NCBI GenBank assembly: GCA_034440635.1 | Contig: JAOTON010002243.1 | Coordinates: forward strand, 1,582,501 to 1,646,500 | DNA length: 64,000 bases | Direction: 5' to 3' | Origin: Lepas anatifera | Taxonomy: Eukaryota; Arthropoda; Thecostraca; Lepadidae | Shown here: piece after piece, positions 1 to 9,606 of the stretch | Layout of the letters: each line of letters begins with the position of its first letter | Position numbering within the stretch: position 1 is the stretch's first letter | The notes under the pieces: generated by a model | What the model was told of the DNA's origin: nothing | Databases searched by the model: none | Seen by the model: the letters and a program-made list of their open reading frames with translations, nothing else | Translations under genes and position numbers: made by a program

Positions 1-755
1 GGTTTGCCACGCGGTTATGCAGATTCAGGGATATCGCGTAGTGCCTAATCTCACATTTGTTGACGTTAAGAGCTGTGAACGTGAATTGTCCGAGATGCAA
101 ATCATTGGCTCTTTGACCCAGTGATTCGAAAAAGGAATATTCACTGTAACTTAAACATCGAGTCAAATTATATTTGTTCCACATAAAGTACATACCTACT
201 CTGACATTTAAAAGTGGCTAGGCAGTGCCTAATGTGCCTCTATGGCAGCGCCGCCACTGGTGCAAAGAGGAGGAACATGTGGGCAAGATGCACGACTTAA
301 CGTACCATGAAAATAAGGAGCCAGTACAGAATCAGTAACTCCGTTTCCAAGCCACTCACTACGCAGGTATCGCACACCTCAGGTGGAGTAGCAGGGCCTT
401 GCCGGCTCTGGCTCCAGTTCTGCCTCCCACACACTGTCCAGCGTCCATCAGCACAGCAGCTCAGCACAGTCGACACGGCACCGGCACCGGCACCGGCGGC
501 GGCGGCGGCAGCGCGCGCCAGCACTGACGCGCGTGAGGACGGCGGCCGCCTCCTCAGACGCACCGCCGCTGATCGATACAGATCCAGCACTGGGCAGGCG
601 AGGCCGCTCACGGCGGAAACGGGGGCACCGGCGGCTCACGCCGAGACGGCCGCACTCCGTCCCGCGAGGGTGCCGGCTGGCTCACAGCGCCCCGCGGGCG
701 CGGTGTCTCCAAACAGAGGAAGAGCCAGGGTGGAGAACGGTGCGTGCTAATGGCG
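1..755. other. No gene recognised; GC-rich from about 400
   Basis: The first 400 bases are ordinary mixed sequence. From about 400 to 755 the DNA is strongly GC- and CpG-rich, with a short GGCACC/GGCGGC run at 476-510. Open frames exist on both strands here, but they are arginine- and alanine-rich and overlap each other, as expected of stop-poor GC-rich DNA. I see no conserved domain, splice context or codon bias that would support a gene. A CpG-rich promoter is possible but unproven. Confidence 0.4.
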
Positions 756-921
756 GGAACGGGAGCACAGCACCAGGAAGGGGGAGGTGGAGACAGGAGT
801 TCAGCGTCCCGAATAGGCGGCGGGGACGGGAGCACAGCGCCAGGAAGGGGGAGGTGGGGACAGGAGTGCAGCGCCCCGAATAGGCGGCGGGGACGGGAGC
901 ACAGAGCCAGGAAGGGGGAAG
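756..921. repeat. 67-bp tandem repeat, about 2.5 copies
   Basis: The block GACGGGAGCACAG recurs at about 758 (as GAACGGGAGCACAG), 825 and 892, a period of 67 bases. It is followed each time by a CCAGGAAGGGGGA stretch and, in the first two units, by GACAGGAGT and a CCGAATAGGCGGCGGGG stretch. A diverged single unit recurs at about 1739-1830 (GCGCCAGGAAGGGG, GACGGGAGCACAG), so the unit is also dispersed. Overlapping open frames on both strands here are repeat by-products. Confidence 0.85.
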
Positions 922-1179
922 TATATAGTACCCCCGGTCAGAGCGGGGACGGGAGGGGATACCTGCCAATGAACGCGCTGACCGATGAGCCAAAGAGGCA
1001 GCCTAGGATATTCTCTCAACTGGCTTAGGCACGCCATTCTCAGATTTTTTTATTAAAAAAATCGGCGAGTATATTCTGAGAATATGGCAGCGCACCTGGG
1101 AAGGCGACCCTAAGGGCGCTAGGTTGCGGGCGCTGAAGCCCTAAACAGGGAAATCAGCTAAGCCCTAAACTGGCAGTCA

Positions 1180-1735
1180 GCTGGTGCTAACTGTAGGAGA
1201 GTTCTTTCTTGCTAGGCTGCGGATAGGTCCCACATGCGCCACGCGTTCACACCACCTTGGGGGGTGATGGTCCGCCGGCCTGTCAGCGCTGTGGAGACAT
1301 TTTAACGACCCGACATATGCTGACGGATTGTTCCGAATTTTTGAGTTGGAGAGAACTTGCACCTGCCCGGTGCACCTACTCAGGAGGCGCTCCTGGGAGT
1401 ATCCCTATCTGTGGACGTCTCCAACGTCGTCTTATTCTTGAACAGTGTGAATTTCAATGTCATTTAATTAGGTATCGGTATCCCTGTCTAGGTTTCGGTA
1501 TCTCTGCCCGTCTAGGCTTTCTTTATCTCCTGACATACCTGTGTATGTATACGTGTCAGAGGGCAAGCCGCTCTTTTATGTACCATGTTTGGTTTTATTT
1601 TAGAGGACGCTTCTGACCAGCCTGCCGGTGCAGACTCCTTTAAGACCAGGAACAATGACTTCGATATGGACGCAAAATGACCGATTTGTCGACGCGCCCT
1701 AAAACCCCAATGATGATGATGCTAATGATGAAGCA
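1180..1735 (+). pseudogene. LINE 3'-end remnant (C-terminal zinc knuckle and tail)
   Basis: The plus frame from about 1257 encodes CQRCGDILTTRHMLTDC. This C-x2-C-x8-H-x4-C pattern is the zinc knuckle found at the C-terminus of reverse transcriptases of I/R1/Jockey-type LINEs, where target-primed retrotransposons carry a nucleic-acid-binding tail. The frame runs on to a stop at 1614-1616, and the 3' UTR ends at about 1684-1735 in a TGATGATGATG-rich tail after the block GTCGACGCGCCCTAAAACC. A homologous tail (GTCGACGCGCTCCTAAACTC then TGATGATGATGA) lies at about 17560-17605, which supports the reading as a dispersed LINE 3' end. No endonuclease or RT core is present, so this is a 5'-truncated dead copy. 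Confidence 0.65.
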
Positions 1736-2159
1736 CTGCGCCAGGAAGGGGTTGGGGTGGAGACGGGAGCACAGTGCCACGAAAATGAGGCTGCAGACGG
1801 GAGCAGAGTGCCCCCAGACAGCGGCGGGGAGGAGAGGAGACTGGGAAAACAGCAGCCCCCCGACTCCAGGACAAGGCCGAGCGGGGAGGCGCCAGCACTG
1901 TGGCGTGTCTCCGCTGTAACCTGCAAACCTGCTCCAATTACTTGGCTACCCCACCCAAACAGTGACGACGCCCTCCTGCGAAATATGAACCATTGGCCTC
2001 CGATAACGTCTGAAACGCCCAAAACTGAATGTCAGTAAGGGGCACCTCATAACGCCCAGAAGACTCCCTCACTCAGAGCTGGATCGGCATCCTCCTGAGA
2101 CTATCTCCTCAGCGACATCCAGACGCATCATTGTTCGGAGCCGACTTCGACGGGAGGAA
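1736..2159. other. No gene recognised
   Basis: It contains a diverged unit of the 67-bp repeat near 1739-1830 and otherwise non-repetitive GC-rich sequence up to the minisatellite. Several overlapping open frames exist on both strands, but none has a recognisable domain. Confidence 0.4.
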
Positions 2160-2890
2160 GTGCAGCTGATGCACCAGCTGCAGAGCTGTACCGCCCACCC
2201 AGACCTGCAGTTGGTACCAGTGCAGCTGACGCACCAGCTGCAGAGCTGTACCACCGACCCAGACCTGCAGTCGATACCAGTGCAGCTGATGCACCAGCTG
2301 CAGCTGTACCACCGACCCAGACCTGCGCGCCGGTACCAGTGCGCTGACGCACCAGCTGCAGAGCTGTACCACCGACCCGACCTGCGCAGTCGGTACCGGC
2401 GCTGACAACCAGCTGCAGGCTGTACCACCGACCCAGACCTGCGCAGCCGGTACCGTGCGCTGACGCACCAGCGCAGGCTGTACCACCAACCCAGACCTGC
2501 GCAGTCGGTACCAGTGCAGCTGACAAACCAGCTGCAGGCGTCCACCGACCAACCTGCGCAGCCGGTACCGTGCGCTGATCCGCTGCAGAGCTTACCACCG
2601 ACCCAGACCTGCGCGCCGGTACCGTGCAGCTGACAAACCGCTGCGCTTCCCGACCCAGACCTGCGCGCGGTACCGTGCAGCTGACAACCAGCTGCGGCTT
2701 CCCGACCCAGACCTGCGCGGACCTGAGCTACACCAGCTGCAGCTGTACCGCCGACCCAGACCTGCAGTTGGTACCAGTGCAGCTGACACACCAGCTGCAG
2801 AGCTGTACCGCCGACCCAGACCTGCAGTTGGTACCAGTGCAGCTGACACACCAGCTGCAGAGCTGTACCACCGACCCAGACCTGCGCAGT
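2160..2890. repeat. 60-bp minisatellite inside the left foldback arm
   Basis: About 12 units of roughly 60 bp carry the landmarks CAGCTG, CTGCAG, GACCCAGACCTGC and GGTACC. The central units are shortened by deletions (about 2330-2720), while the outer units on each side are near perfect. Because 60 is a multiple of 3 and the unit is stop-poor, both strands show long frames with a 20-residue periodicity. These frames are broken by the shortened units, and I do not regard them as genes. The same unit occurs about twice at 6457-6590 in inverted orientation, so array length differs between the arms. Confidence 0.9.
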
Positions 2891-3579
2891 AGGGTGGCGG
2901 ATATTTGATGAAGTTTTGAAATTTATAGGTGGGGTGACTTTTCCCATTATTTGGATCATTCTGAGTCCATTGACACCAAAATCAACAAAAATCAAATAAT
3001 TTCTAGGGGTCGCGCATTGAGCTCAAAGTTTTCGATTTTGCCAAAAAACGTGCCAAAAAATGGACAAAATTATTTATAAATACTCAACCACATATTGTAG
3101 CCTAATTCTGTCATTTTTTCAAGATGGGCTAATTATCTTTCAATCTGTGCTAGTTTGACTTGTTTACATTGGTTGGTTCACCTTGCAGGTCATTTTTATG
3201 TAACCTTTCACGTTTTTCTAAACTTGGGCCTCAATGCGCCTATACATAGGACAGACAACCATACAGCTCGAGTTTTCACCACTATTAATCTTTTTAATGA
3301 CTGCGCAACTACTGTTTTATGGACTAGCGGATTCAGGGGGGGAGGAATTGAGCCATGGGCCCCAAAACTCGAAATATTATCTTTTGATCCCTGCCAAAAA
3401 GGCACATTTTTACCTTTTTTGCAAAAACTGCAATTTTCACTGGATGCTAGTATCTCACCGGTTTTCTTCACGATGTACATTATTTTAACTCCTCCCCCCT
3501 TAGCTGTTGATTTCCCCCCCCTAAAAGGTGTTTCCCAGATCCACCAATGGTTATCTTTAATTGCTTCGAGACACAATTT

Positions 3580-4463
3580 CTAGAGTACTTATCGAGAATT
3601 CTCACTATCGATCAAATAACGTAGCCTCGGCTGTTCATCAATTTCTGTAATAACTAGGTCGTATCTGTCCGAAACAGTGGTGTAGAACCTCCAACTATCG
3701 CAGGAAAAAATTACTTGAAAAAAATAGTATTCCAAAACTCTTTTGAAACATAGATATAGGAATTGAAAGAGATCAATTGACCAATCGAAAGCCCAGGCAT
3801 TCTCATACCTGGGTCACGAGACCTATCTGACGCAAAAGTTTCGTCATCCTGGGAATTTTGTAGAAAACGACTGAGTACCTGAGGTACGTAACGATTGAAG
3901 GCTTGATTAATTATTTAATGCTCCAATGTTAGGGAAAATTTATTCATTTTTAGTTTTTTATAGGCTAGGTAAAATTATTTTCATATACAAATGAAGGAGA
4001 AGAGACATTTTTATTACAAAACAATTAGTTGTTAGATGCCTGCCTTCCAATCCAATAAAACACTGCGAATATTGCACCTCATCAGAATCGTGAGTAAATA
4101 TCAATTTCATCTAATAGCCGACCTCGAATTGTCTGTTCGGTGGTTACTACTAATTTTGATATTTACCCAGATTTGATAAGGTTGGAATATATAATCTGCA
4201 GTTTTTAATTTCAGATTGGGAAGGCCAGGAATCTTAACAACTCATCATCATGTTCTCCCCAGCACTTCAAACTTATCAACAAAAACAATTACTTTAAAAC
4301 TTTTAACTGCTTTTGAAAACATTGAGATGAAGAGCAGGTTCCAGCCTTTTACCGGGAGAGCTAACATATTTTAATAGTAGTTAAGTAGCCTCCAAAATTT
4401 TACCAAAAATACAAAAATAATTGAGTTTCGTAATCAAGATTTGTCAAATAGCAGGAGACCTTA
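3580..4463. mobile_element. Candidate 0.9 kb insertion in left foldback arm, 9-bp direct repeats
   Basis: This stretch is present in the left foldback arm and absent from the right arm. It is bounded by the 9-bp direct repeat ACACAATTT at 3571-3579 and again at 4464-4472, as expected for a target-site duplication. Arm-to-arm similarity resumes right after the second repeat (TTTTTTCG, then TTAACTC and GGACACGTC, against the complement at 5715-5760). The inserted sequence is AT-rich, has no long open frame and no obvious terminal inverted repeat. The class of element is unknown. Confidence 0.5.
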
Positions 4464-6456
4464 ACACAATTTTTTCGCGTATCCCCTTTAACTCAGCCAG
4501 GACACGTCGAAGCAGGTTTGACTGGCTTGTGCCTCATAACACCTGCGTAAGAAAGCACCCTCAGGAAGTTCAAGCTATCTGACCAGATTCCTCTTTTCAT
4601 CCAGAATCCATTTTGTCATAGATACCAAATAAAACAAGCGTCAATAACCCCTTCCTTGACCAACCGAGGGCAGAATATGGCTAATGAGGGATCGAAATCC
4701 AAACAAGGAGGGGAAGAAAAAGCTGCTCCGCTGAGCGTTATTTGGTGGACCAATCAGCATCTTGTATTGGGGCACCAAACTGCCCACAAAACGTCAAGTA
4801 CTGGCATGCTTCTCCACGCTGTACATAAATCCGTCGACATGCAAGAGCCGTTTCGAAGGAACCGTGGAAAACAGCATAGTGTTCTGGAGCATGGCATATA
4901 CTAAGGCAATTTCTAACAGAGGCTGTTGGAAACAAGCTTTCACAACTTTGGGAGGAGTTGCGTGGTTTACGAAGAGTAACAGTCCCCACCAAATGACACT
5001 GCAAGACGCGAGAAGTTCCGGGAAACCTGGATAAACTTTGAGATATGGGAGCTCCTGATGCCATTGAAGAGATCAAGAAAAACCGGCTGCTCACACCCAC
5101 CAACAAAACAAAGGACGTCATAGTCTTCTACATACTATACATCTTCTACGATGTGTCCTTCTACATTTTAGAAGGCTATGTCCTTCGTTTTTGTATCCGT
5201 TATCTCGGCTATGTCCTCCACTCCTTTGTAAGCCACGCAACTCCTCCCAAAGTTGTGAAAGCTTGTCGCTACAACTTCTGTTAAAATTCCCATAGTGCGC
5301 GCCATGCTCCAGAACACCATGACATCTTCCACGGTCCCTTCGAACGGCTCTTGTCTGTCGACGGATTTATTGCACAGCTTGGAAGAAGAATGTCTGTACT
5401 TGACTTTTTTTGGGCAGTTTGGTGCCTCAATGCGAGATGCTGCTTGACCCACCGAATACCACTCAGAGGAGGAGCTTTTTCTTCCCCTCTTGTTCGGATT
5501 TTGATCCCTCACTACCCATGTTCTGCCCTCGGTTGGTCAAGGAAGGGGTTATTCACGCTTGTTGTATTTGGCATCTATGTTAAAATGGATTCTGCAGGAA
5601 AATAGATGTCTGGCCAGATAGTTAAAACTTTGTGTGTGTTGGGCTTTAGGGCGGTTCAGTGACTCGCCTATGTCCCCTTTCTGAAGGTGCTTTCTTACAT
5701 AGGCGTTATGAGACACAAGCCAGTCAAACCTGCTTTGACGTGTCCAGAATGAGTTAATTGTTGTTCGAAAAAAATTAAGTATAACCATCGGTGGATCTGG
5801 GTAAGAATTTTTAGGGCCGGTAAATCAACAGTTAAGGGAGAGGGGTAAAAATTGAGTACATCGTGAAGAAAACCGGTTAGATACTAGTATCGAGTGGAAA
5901 TCGCAAAAAGTTTTTTTTCAAGAAAAATGGCCAAAATGTGCATTTTTGGTGGGGGTCAATAGATCATATTTCGGGCTTTGGGGACCACAGCTCACTTACC
6001 CCCCCGTAAATCTGCTAGTATATTAAAGCAATTGCGCAGTCCTTAAAAAGAGTAATGGTGGTGTAAACTCGAGCTGTATGGTTGTCTGTCCTATGTATAG
6101 GCGCATTGAGGCCCAAGTTCAGGAAAACGTAAAAGGTTACATAAAAAATGACCTGCAAGGTGAACCAACCAATGTAAACAAGTCAAACTAGGACAGATTG
6201 AAAGATAATTAGCCCCTCTTGAACATGAAAAGGTCAGAATTAGGCTACTATATGTGGTTGAATACGTATAAATAACTTTGTCCGTTTTTTTGGCACATTT
6301 TTGGCAAAATCGAAAACTTTGAGCTCGATGCGCGACCCCTAGAAATTATTTGATTTTGCTGATTTTGTTGCCAATGGACTCAGAATGATCCAAATAATGG
6401 GAAAAGTCACCCCCACCTATAAATTTCAAAACTTCATCAAATATGCGCCACTCTAC

Positions 6457-6590
6457 TGCACAGCCGGTACCAGTGCAGCTGATGCACCAGCTGCAGAGCT
6501 ATACCGCCGACCCAGACCTGCAGTCGATACCAGTGCAGCTGACACACCAGCTGCAGAGCTGTACCGCCGACCCAGACCTGCGCAACTGGA
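6457..6590. repeat. 60-bp minisatellite units, right foldback arm
   Basis: A little over two units of the same 60-bp repeat as at 2160-2890 (GGTACCAGTGCAGCTGATGC, then CTGCAGAGCTATACCGCC). They mark the outer end of the right arm of the foldback element. Confidence 0.85.
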
Positions 6591-6595
6591 ACCAG

Positions 6596-6951
6596 CTACG
6601 GTCGTATCTACGGTCTGAGCTCATCTTGTGCTCATTACCCTGATAAACTGGCCGGATCCCAGCAGAGTTATCAGCAAGTATAGACAGTGGAGGCGGGTGG
6701 CTGGGTACCACCCCCGCTTCCGAGGGCCTCACCGGAGCATTCGGGCTACCACGCGGCATTTTCCGGGAAGGGACAAAAGCAGCCTCTTTGACATTTCAAG
6801 CGTGATTCTATCACATGAAATTAATCCGTCCGCCCGCTGGCGGATTCAGACTGGTCATTAGGGCCATGGCCCAGTAGCACAACCAAGGAGACAGGAGTCC
6901 ATGCCCCCGACATTTGTGGCGTGGCCAAGGGGCTACATTTTGAGGCAAAAG

Positions 6952-6954
<3 letters not shown>
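6596..6954. other. No gene recognised between foldback element and first (TA)n
   Basis: This is the spacer between the inverted-repeat element and the PLE cluster. It contains CTGGCGGATTCAG followed by AGGGCCATGGCCC near 6838-6873. That resembles subterminal sequence of hAT-like repeats, and a related block lies near 31068-31110. No coding evidence. Confidence 0.35.

Positions 6955-6997
<43 letters not shown>
6955..6997. repeat. (TA)n microsatellite
   Basis: An uninterrupted TA run. It is bracketed by CAAAAGCGA on the left and TCGCTTTTG on the right, a 9-bp inverted match. It abuts the truncated PLE reading frame that starts just after it. Confidence 0.95.
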
Positions 6998-6999
<2 letters not shown>

Positions 7000-7123
7000 G
7001 CTTTTGGTGAAAATAATGGAAGCTGTTTACATCAGGGACAGGGACCCCATTATTAACAAGCAGCTCAACATGAGGGGTACCCTGTACCTCTATGATGGCC
7101 GGCCACTCGCGCCCCGGGTGTAG
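6998..7123 (+). pseudogene. 5'-truncated PLE-1: C-terminal end of Penelope-like RT/GIY-YIG protein
   Basis: The frame with ATG at 7016 encodes MEAVYIRDRDPIINKQLN and ends at TAG 7121-7123. It aligns with the C-terminus of the better-preserved PLE in this window (LEAVYIREMNPTINRQMN), including the conserved glutamate (EAVYIR) and asparagine (NPTIN/DPIIN) of the GIY-YIG nuclease fold. In full-length PLEs this nuclease nicks target DNA for the upstream reverse transcriptase. Everything upstream is missing: the frame begins directly after a (TA)n run, so the copy is severely 5'-truncated and non-functional. Sequence divergence from the 9-14 kb copies shows that it is a separate PLE family. Confidence 0.85.
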
Positions 7124-7590
7124 AGTGAGGAATGTTAAATGTTAGATGTGAGGAATGTTATATGTGCATATATAGTGTTATGATTATAAGATGACATAAG
7201 GTATGGTGTAACTAATCACTTAATTCCATTAATAATTATATCTTAGCATATTTCACATCAAAACGGGGTTACAAGTGCCATTGATGCTTGTTTTTCATTC
7301 AACTGTATTCCAAACTATCGCAGTTTACTTTTCGTGTCATATTTGATATCGAACGATCGCGCCGCCATGAACAGGATAGATTATATATATGTTCAATGTA
7401 ATGCCTGATGATGAGTGTCAACTCGAAACGTTGCAAGCCAATACATTAAATAATATCCTCCAGAATTTATCACAAGATCATCGTAAAATAATAAGAGACA
7501 TTGAAAAGCTGACAAGAAAACAAATCAAAGCGAACTTTGCGGTCACTTTTACATCGCAATGTGAACAAGAAAACTTACTCCCTAATTTCA

Positions 7591-7592
<2 letters not shown>
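7124..7592 (+). mobile_element. PLE-1 pseudo-LTR with start of the next PLE frame
   Basis: Downstream of the PLE-1 stop lies non-coding sequence followed by a frame starting at 7389/7401 (MPDDECQLETLQANTL). It ends ENLLPNF directly against (AT)n at 7593. It is homologous to the PLE N-terminus at 13918-14116 (MPEDDIRNIETLQ to KENLLPKY). PLEs characteristically carry long terminal repeats in which the N-terminal codons recur downstream of the stop codon, which explains a protein start located behind a protein end. A hammerhead-like core, CTGATGA with GAAAC, lies at 7405-7429 inside the first codons. Confidence 0.75.

Positions 7593-7653
<61 letters not shown>
7593..7653. repeat. (AT)n microsatellite
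   Basis: A long AT run starting in the codons that follow the PLE-1 motif ENLLPNF. It separates PLE-1 from the LINE fragment to its right. Confidence 0.95.
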
Positions 7654-7658
<5 letters not shown>

Positions 7659-7659
7659 G

Positions 7660-8648
7660 TATATATAATAACGTCATTTATTTCATACCACTTGGGTACA
7701 TATACAAGTCCAGCGCATAAAAGAGAAACCCGCAGTACACACAACATTCACGCATTCTTCATAAATATACACTTATGGTGACAAGTCACATACATATCGT
7801 TGACTAATCAGGAGACCAAGCTGAAGCTTAAGCTTATATAACATTTCAGTCATGCGCTGGAGGTAAGACCAAAATACATTATAAATTTGTTGCTTTGATG
7901 TCCTGCTCAAGTCCATGCCTAATATTCCATATTTTTCTCTTATCTCTAAGTGGTTGATATGCAGCAGTCCAGTGCGAACAACATCACTATTTTGTAGGCT
8001 CCGGATGATATTATTGTTGCTGATTTGAAGTCTTCTAATAAATAAAAGTTGTCTGCATTCAATGTGCATTTGGCAAGTCAGAAGTTTTAATCCATGACAC
8101 AAAGGATGATTTCTTGAACATTTGGGAACCTTAACAAGCCTCTTAATGCTAGAATGATACGCTAAACTTAACTCCCGAAGAGCTCTACCACTCCTTGTCG
8201 CCCAAAGCTCACAACCATAAAAGTTTGAACAGTACGTTTGAAATAGTCTTACTAAGATATGTCGATCAGCGTACCCTACAGTAGTCTTCAGCATGTTAAC
8301 ACTGTAATAAACTGAACATTTTATCCGTCTCATGTCAGCACTACAGCTCAAAGCATTTTCAATCACATGTCCCAAATACTTAAATTTATCAACCCAATTC
8401 AGATTAACCCCATTCAGTTTTACACTAGGTGGGTTTGAGCGAAGCAGGTGGCCAGAACTGTAAGGTCTGCTGGGGCTGAATACCATACACGCAGCCTTTT
8501 TCACATTGAATTTTATGTCCATTGCGTCGGTAAAGAGCTCCCATTCGTGCACTAATAACTGAAGTCCAGACCTGGAAGGAGCTAGCAGTACGATATCGTC
8601 AGCGTAGGCTAGTGCATTGACTGAGCTCATTCCAATACGACACCCATA
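7660..8648 (-). pseudogene. LINE reverse transcriptase, C-terminal half (minus strand)
   Basis: The minus-strand frame (285 residues from the ATG at 8630 to the stop at 7773, open upstream to about 8648) starts with GCRIG then NALAYADDIVLLAPS. YADD is the catalytic palm motif of reverse transcriptases. The thumb region follows (KFKYLGHVI, about residues 84-92), then a helical C-terminal domain with RALRELSLAYHSSIKRLVKVP. This order fits the C-terminal half of a CR1/RTE/Jockey-like LINE ORF2. The fingers, palm motifs 0-B and endonuclease are missing: the frame is cut at its 5' end, a few bases before (TA)n at 8662. It is uninterrupted over its length, so the truncation looks recent. Its 3' side also abuts TA-rich DNA near 7655. 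Confidence 0.85.
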
Positions 8649-8656
8649 TAAATATG

Positions 8657-8661
<5 letters not shown>

Positions 8662-8710
<49 letters not shown>
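8662..8710. repeat. (TA)n microsatellite at left end of the palindrome
   Basis: TA run between the LINE fragment and the left tip of the 6 kb palindrome. Confidence 0.95.
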
Positions 8711-8711
<1 letters not shown>

Positions 8712-8714
<3 letters not shown>

Positions 8715-8742
8715 CCCAGACCCCCGTCAATGCGCGTGTTAA
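8712..8742. mobile_element. Terminal fragment of TTAA-flanked element
   Basis: CCCCCGTCAATGCGCGTG followed by TTAA is the terminus of the TTAA element at 14682-15514. Only about 30 bp are present before the (TA)n run. It is the mirror image of the left end of that element across the palindrome, so it was carried along when the palindrome formed. Confidence 0.7.
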
Positions 8743-8935
8743 AGAGGACCTTTGTGATTACATTTGACTACTACATTTGATTATTGACTATTACATTTAG
8801 ATTATTGACTATACATTTACGTCACATTTGATTATTAAAGAGGACCTCGAAACCACTCACAAAAACTTACTAATGCTAAAGAAGCTGTCATCTTCAATAA
8901 ACATCACATTAAAGATAACCTACTTCCTAAATATA

Positions 8936-8938
<3 letters not shown>
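8743..8938 (+). mobile_element. PLE-2 pseudo-LTR fragment
   Basis: It begins AGAGGACCTTTGTGATTAC, contains short TGATTATTGACTATTACATT repeats and a second TTAAAGAGGACC, and ends in an N-terminal PLE peptide. Read with one frameshift, it gives LETTHKNL then TNAKEAVIFNKHHIKDNLLP KYTN directly before (AT)n at 8939. The peptide aligns with the N-terminus of the other PLEs here (HFAVIFNEYCIKENLLPKY). It is a third PLE family, represented only by this terminal region. Copies lie at 8969-9110, 14482-14677 (inverted) and, more diverged, 15519-15713. Confidence 0.65.

Positions 8939-8968
<30 letters not shown>
8939..8968. repeat. (AT)n microsatellite
   Basis: Short AT run between two tandem PLE-2 pLTR fragments. 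Confidence 0.95.
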
Positions 8969-8971
<3 letters not shown>

Positions 8972-9107
8972 TCTATTGACTATACATTTACGTCACATTT
9001 GATTATTAAAGAGGACCTCGAAACCACTCACAAAAACTTATTAATGCTAAAGAAGCTGTCATCTTCAATAAACATCACATTAAAGATAACCTACTTCCTA
9101 AATATAC

Positions 9108-9110
<3 letters not shown>
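8969..9110 (+). mobile_element. Second partial PLE-2 pseudo-LTR copy
   Basis: A near-identical repeat of the last 135 bp of the preceding fragment (TATTGACTATACATTTACGT to TTCCTAAATATACTAA). It again ends at (AT)n. The two copies form a direct tandem separated by a TA run. Confidence 0.7.

Positions 9111-9146
<36 letters not shown>
9111..9146. repeat. (AT)n microsatellite
   Basis: AT run that abuts the 3' end of the minus-strand PLE-3 copy inside the codons FNEY. Confidence 0.95.
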
Positions 9147-9148
<2 letters not shown>

Positions 9149-9606
9149 GTTGAATATGACGGCGAAATGGGCCTTTGTTACTTTTCGGCTAAGTGATTCT
9201 ATGGTCCTGATAAGCTTCTTGTTCTCGCGATTGAATTCTTTTAAAATAACACCAAACGACTCTGGGCTTTGCAACGTTTCGATATTTCTAATATCATCCT
9301 CTGGCATAATTAAACATATTAAATACACAGCAAAATCGATCTAGTGTTCGTAAATATTCGCGTCGGACTCCATACCTTCTAAAATGAGCGAACATTATTT
9401 CATAGCATAGGCAAGTAAAAAACAATCACAAGAGACGCATTATTCGTGCGGGCACTTCGTTTTCAAAGTTTGCACGTTACCAATATCCTTAAAATCTAAG
9501 ACATGATCAATCATAAACACACACGGATACACAATGATATTTGAATTGCGTTAAACTAACATATTTTAATACGGGTTCGCACTTTAATAGCTAGATGTTC
9601 TGGGTT
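9147..9606 (-). mobile_element. PLE-3 downstream pseudo-LTR (minus copy)
   Basis: In minus orientation this follows the PLE stop at 9607. It contains non-coding sequence and then a restart of the N-terminal frame (ATG at 9328 or 9307; MPEDDIRNIETLQSPESFGV) that runs into (AT)n at 9146 after FNEY. The mirror copy is 13619-14116, which reads about 45 bases further, to KENLLPKYSN, before its own (AT)n. Confidence 0.8.

Larger units (their letters stand above)
2160..6595. mobile_element. Large foldback-like inverted-repeat element
   Basis: The two halves are inverted copies of each other. The 60-bp minisatellite at 2160-2890 matches 6457-6590 reversed. The following single-copy part, about 2890-3560, matches 5795-6456 reversed (shared landmarks: GGGGTCGCGCATTGAGCTCA against GAGCTCGATGCGCGACCCC, and CCTATACATAGGACAGACAA against its complement). 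About 4488-4970 matches 5235-5760 reversed (GGGAGGAGTTGCGTGG; GAAGCAGGTTTGACTGGCTTG). The arms have many substitutions and indels, so this is not a simple read-foldback artefact. The left arm carries about 0.9 kb that the right lacks. The central 200-250 bp near 4990-5235 is unpaired. Long inverted repeats with tandem subrepeats at the ends recall Foldback-type DNA transposons, but no transposase is recognisable. Both arms encode similar short peptides around the shared motif FEGTVE, seen on the plus strand near 4855 and on the minus strand near 5330. They may be remnants of a duplicated coding segment. Confidence 0.75.

Noticed and set aside
2069..2995. 308-residue minus frame with 20-residue repeats (WVGGTALQLVCQLHWYQLQ)
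   Set aside because: It is the translation of the 60-bp minisatellite. It opens on both strands, is broken wherever units are shortened and has no flanking coding sequence.
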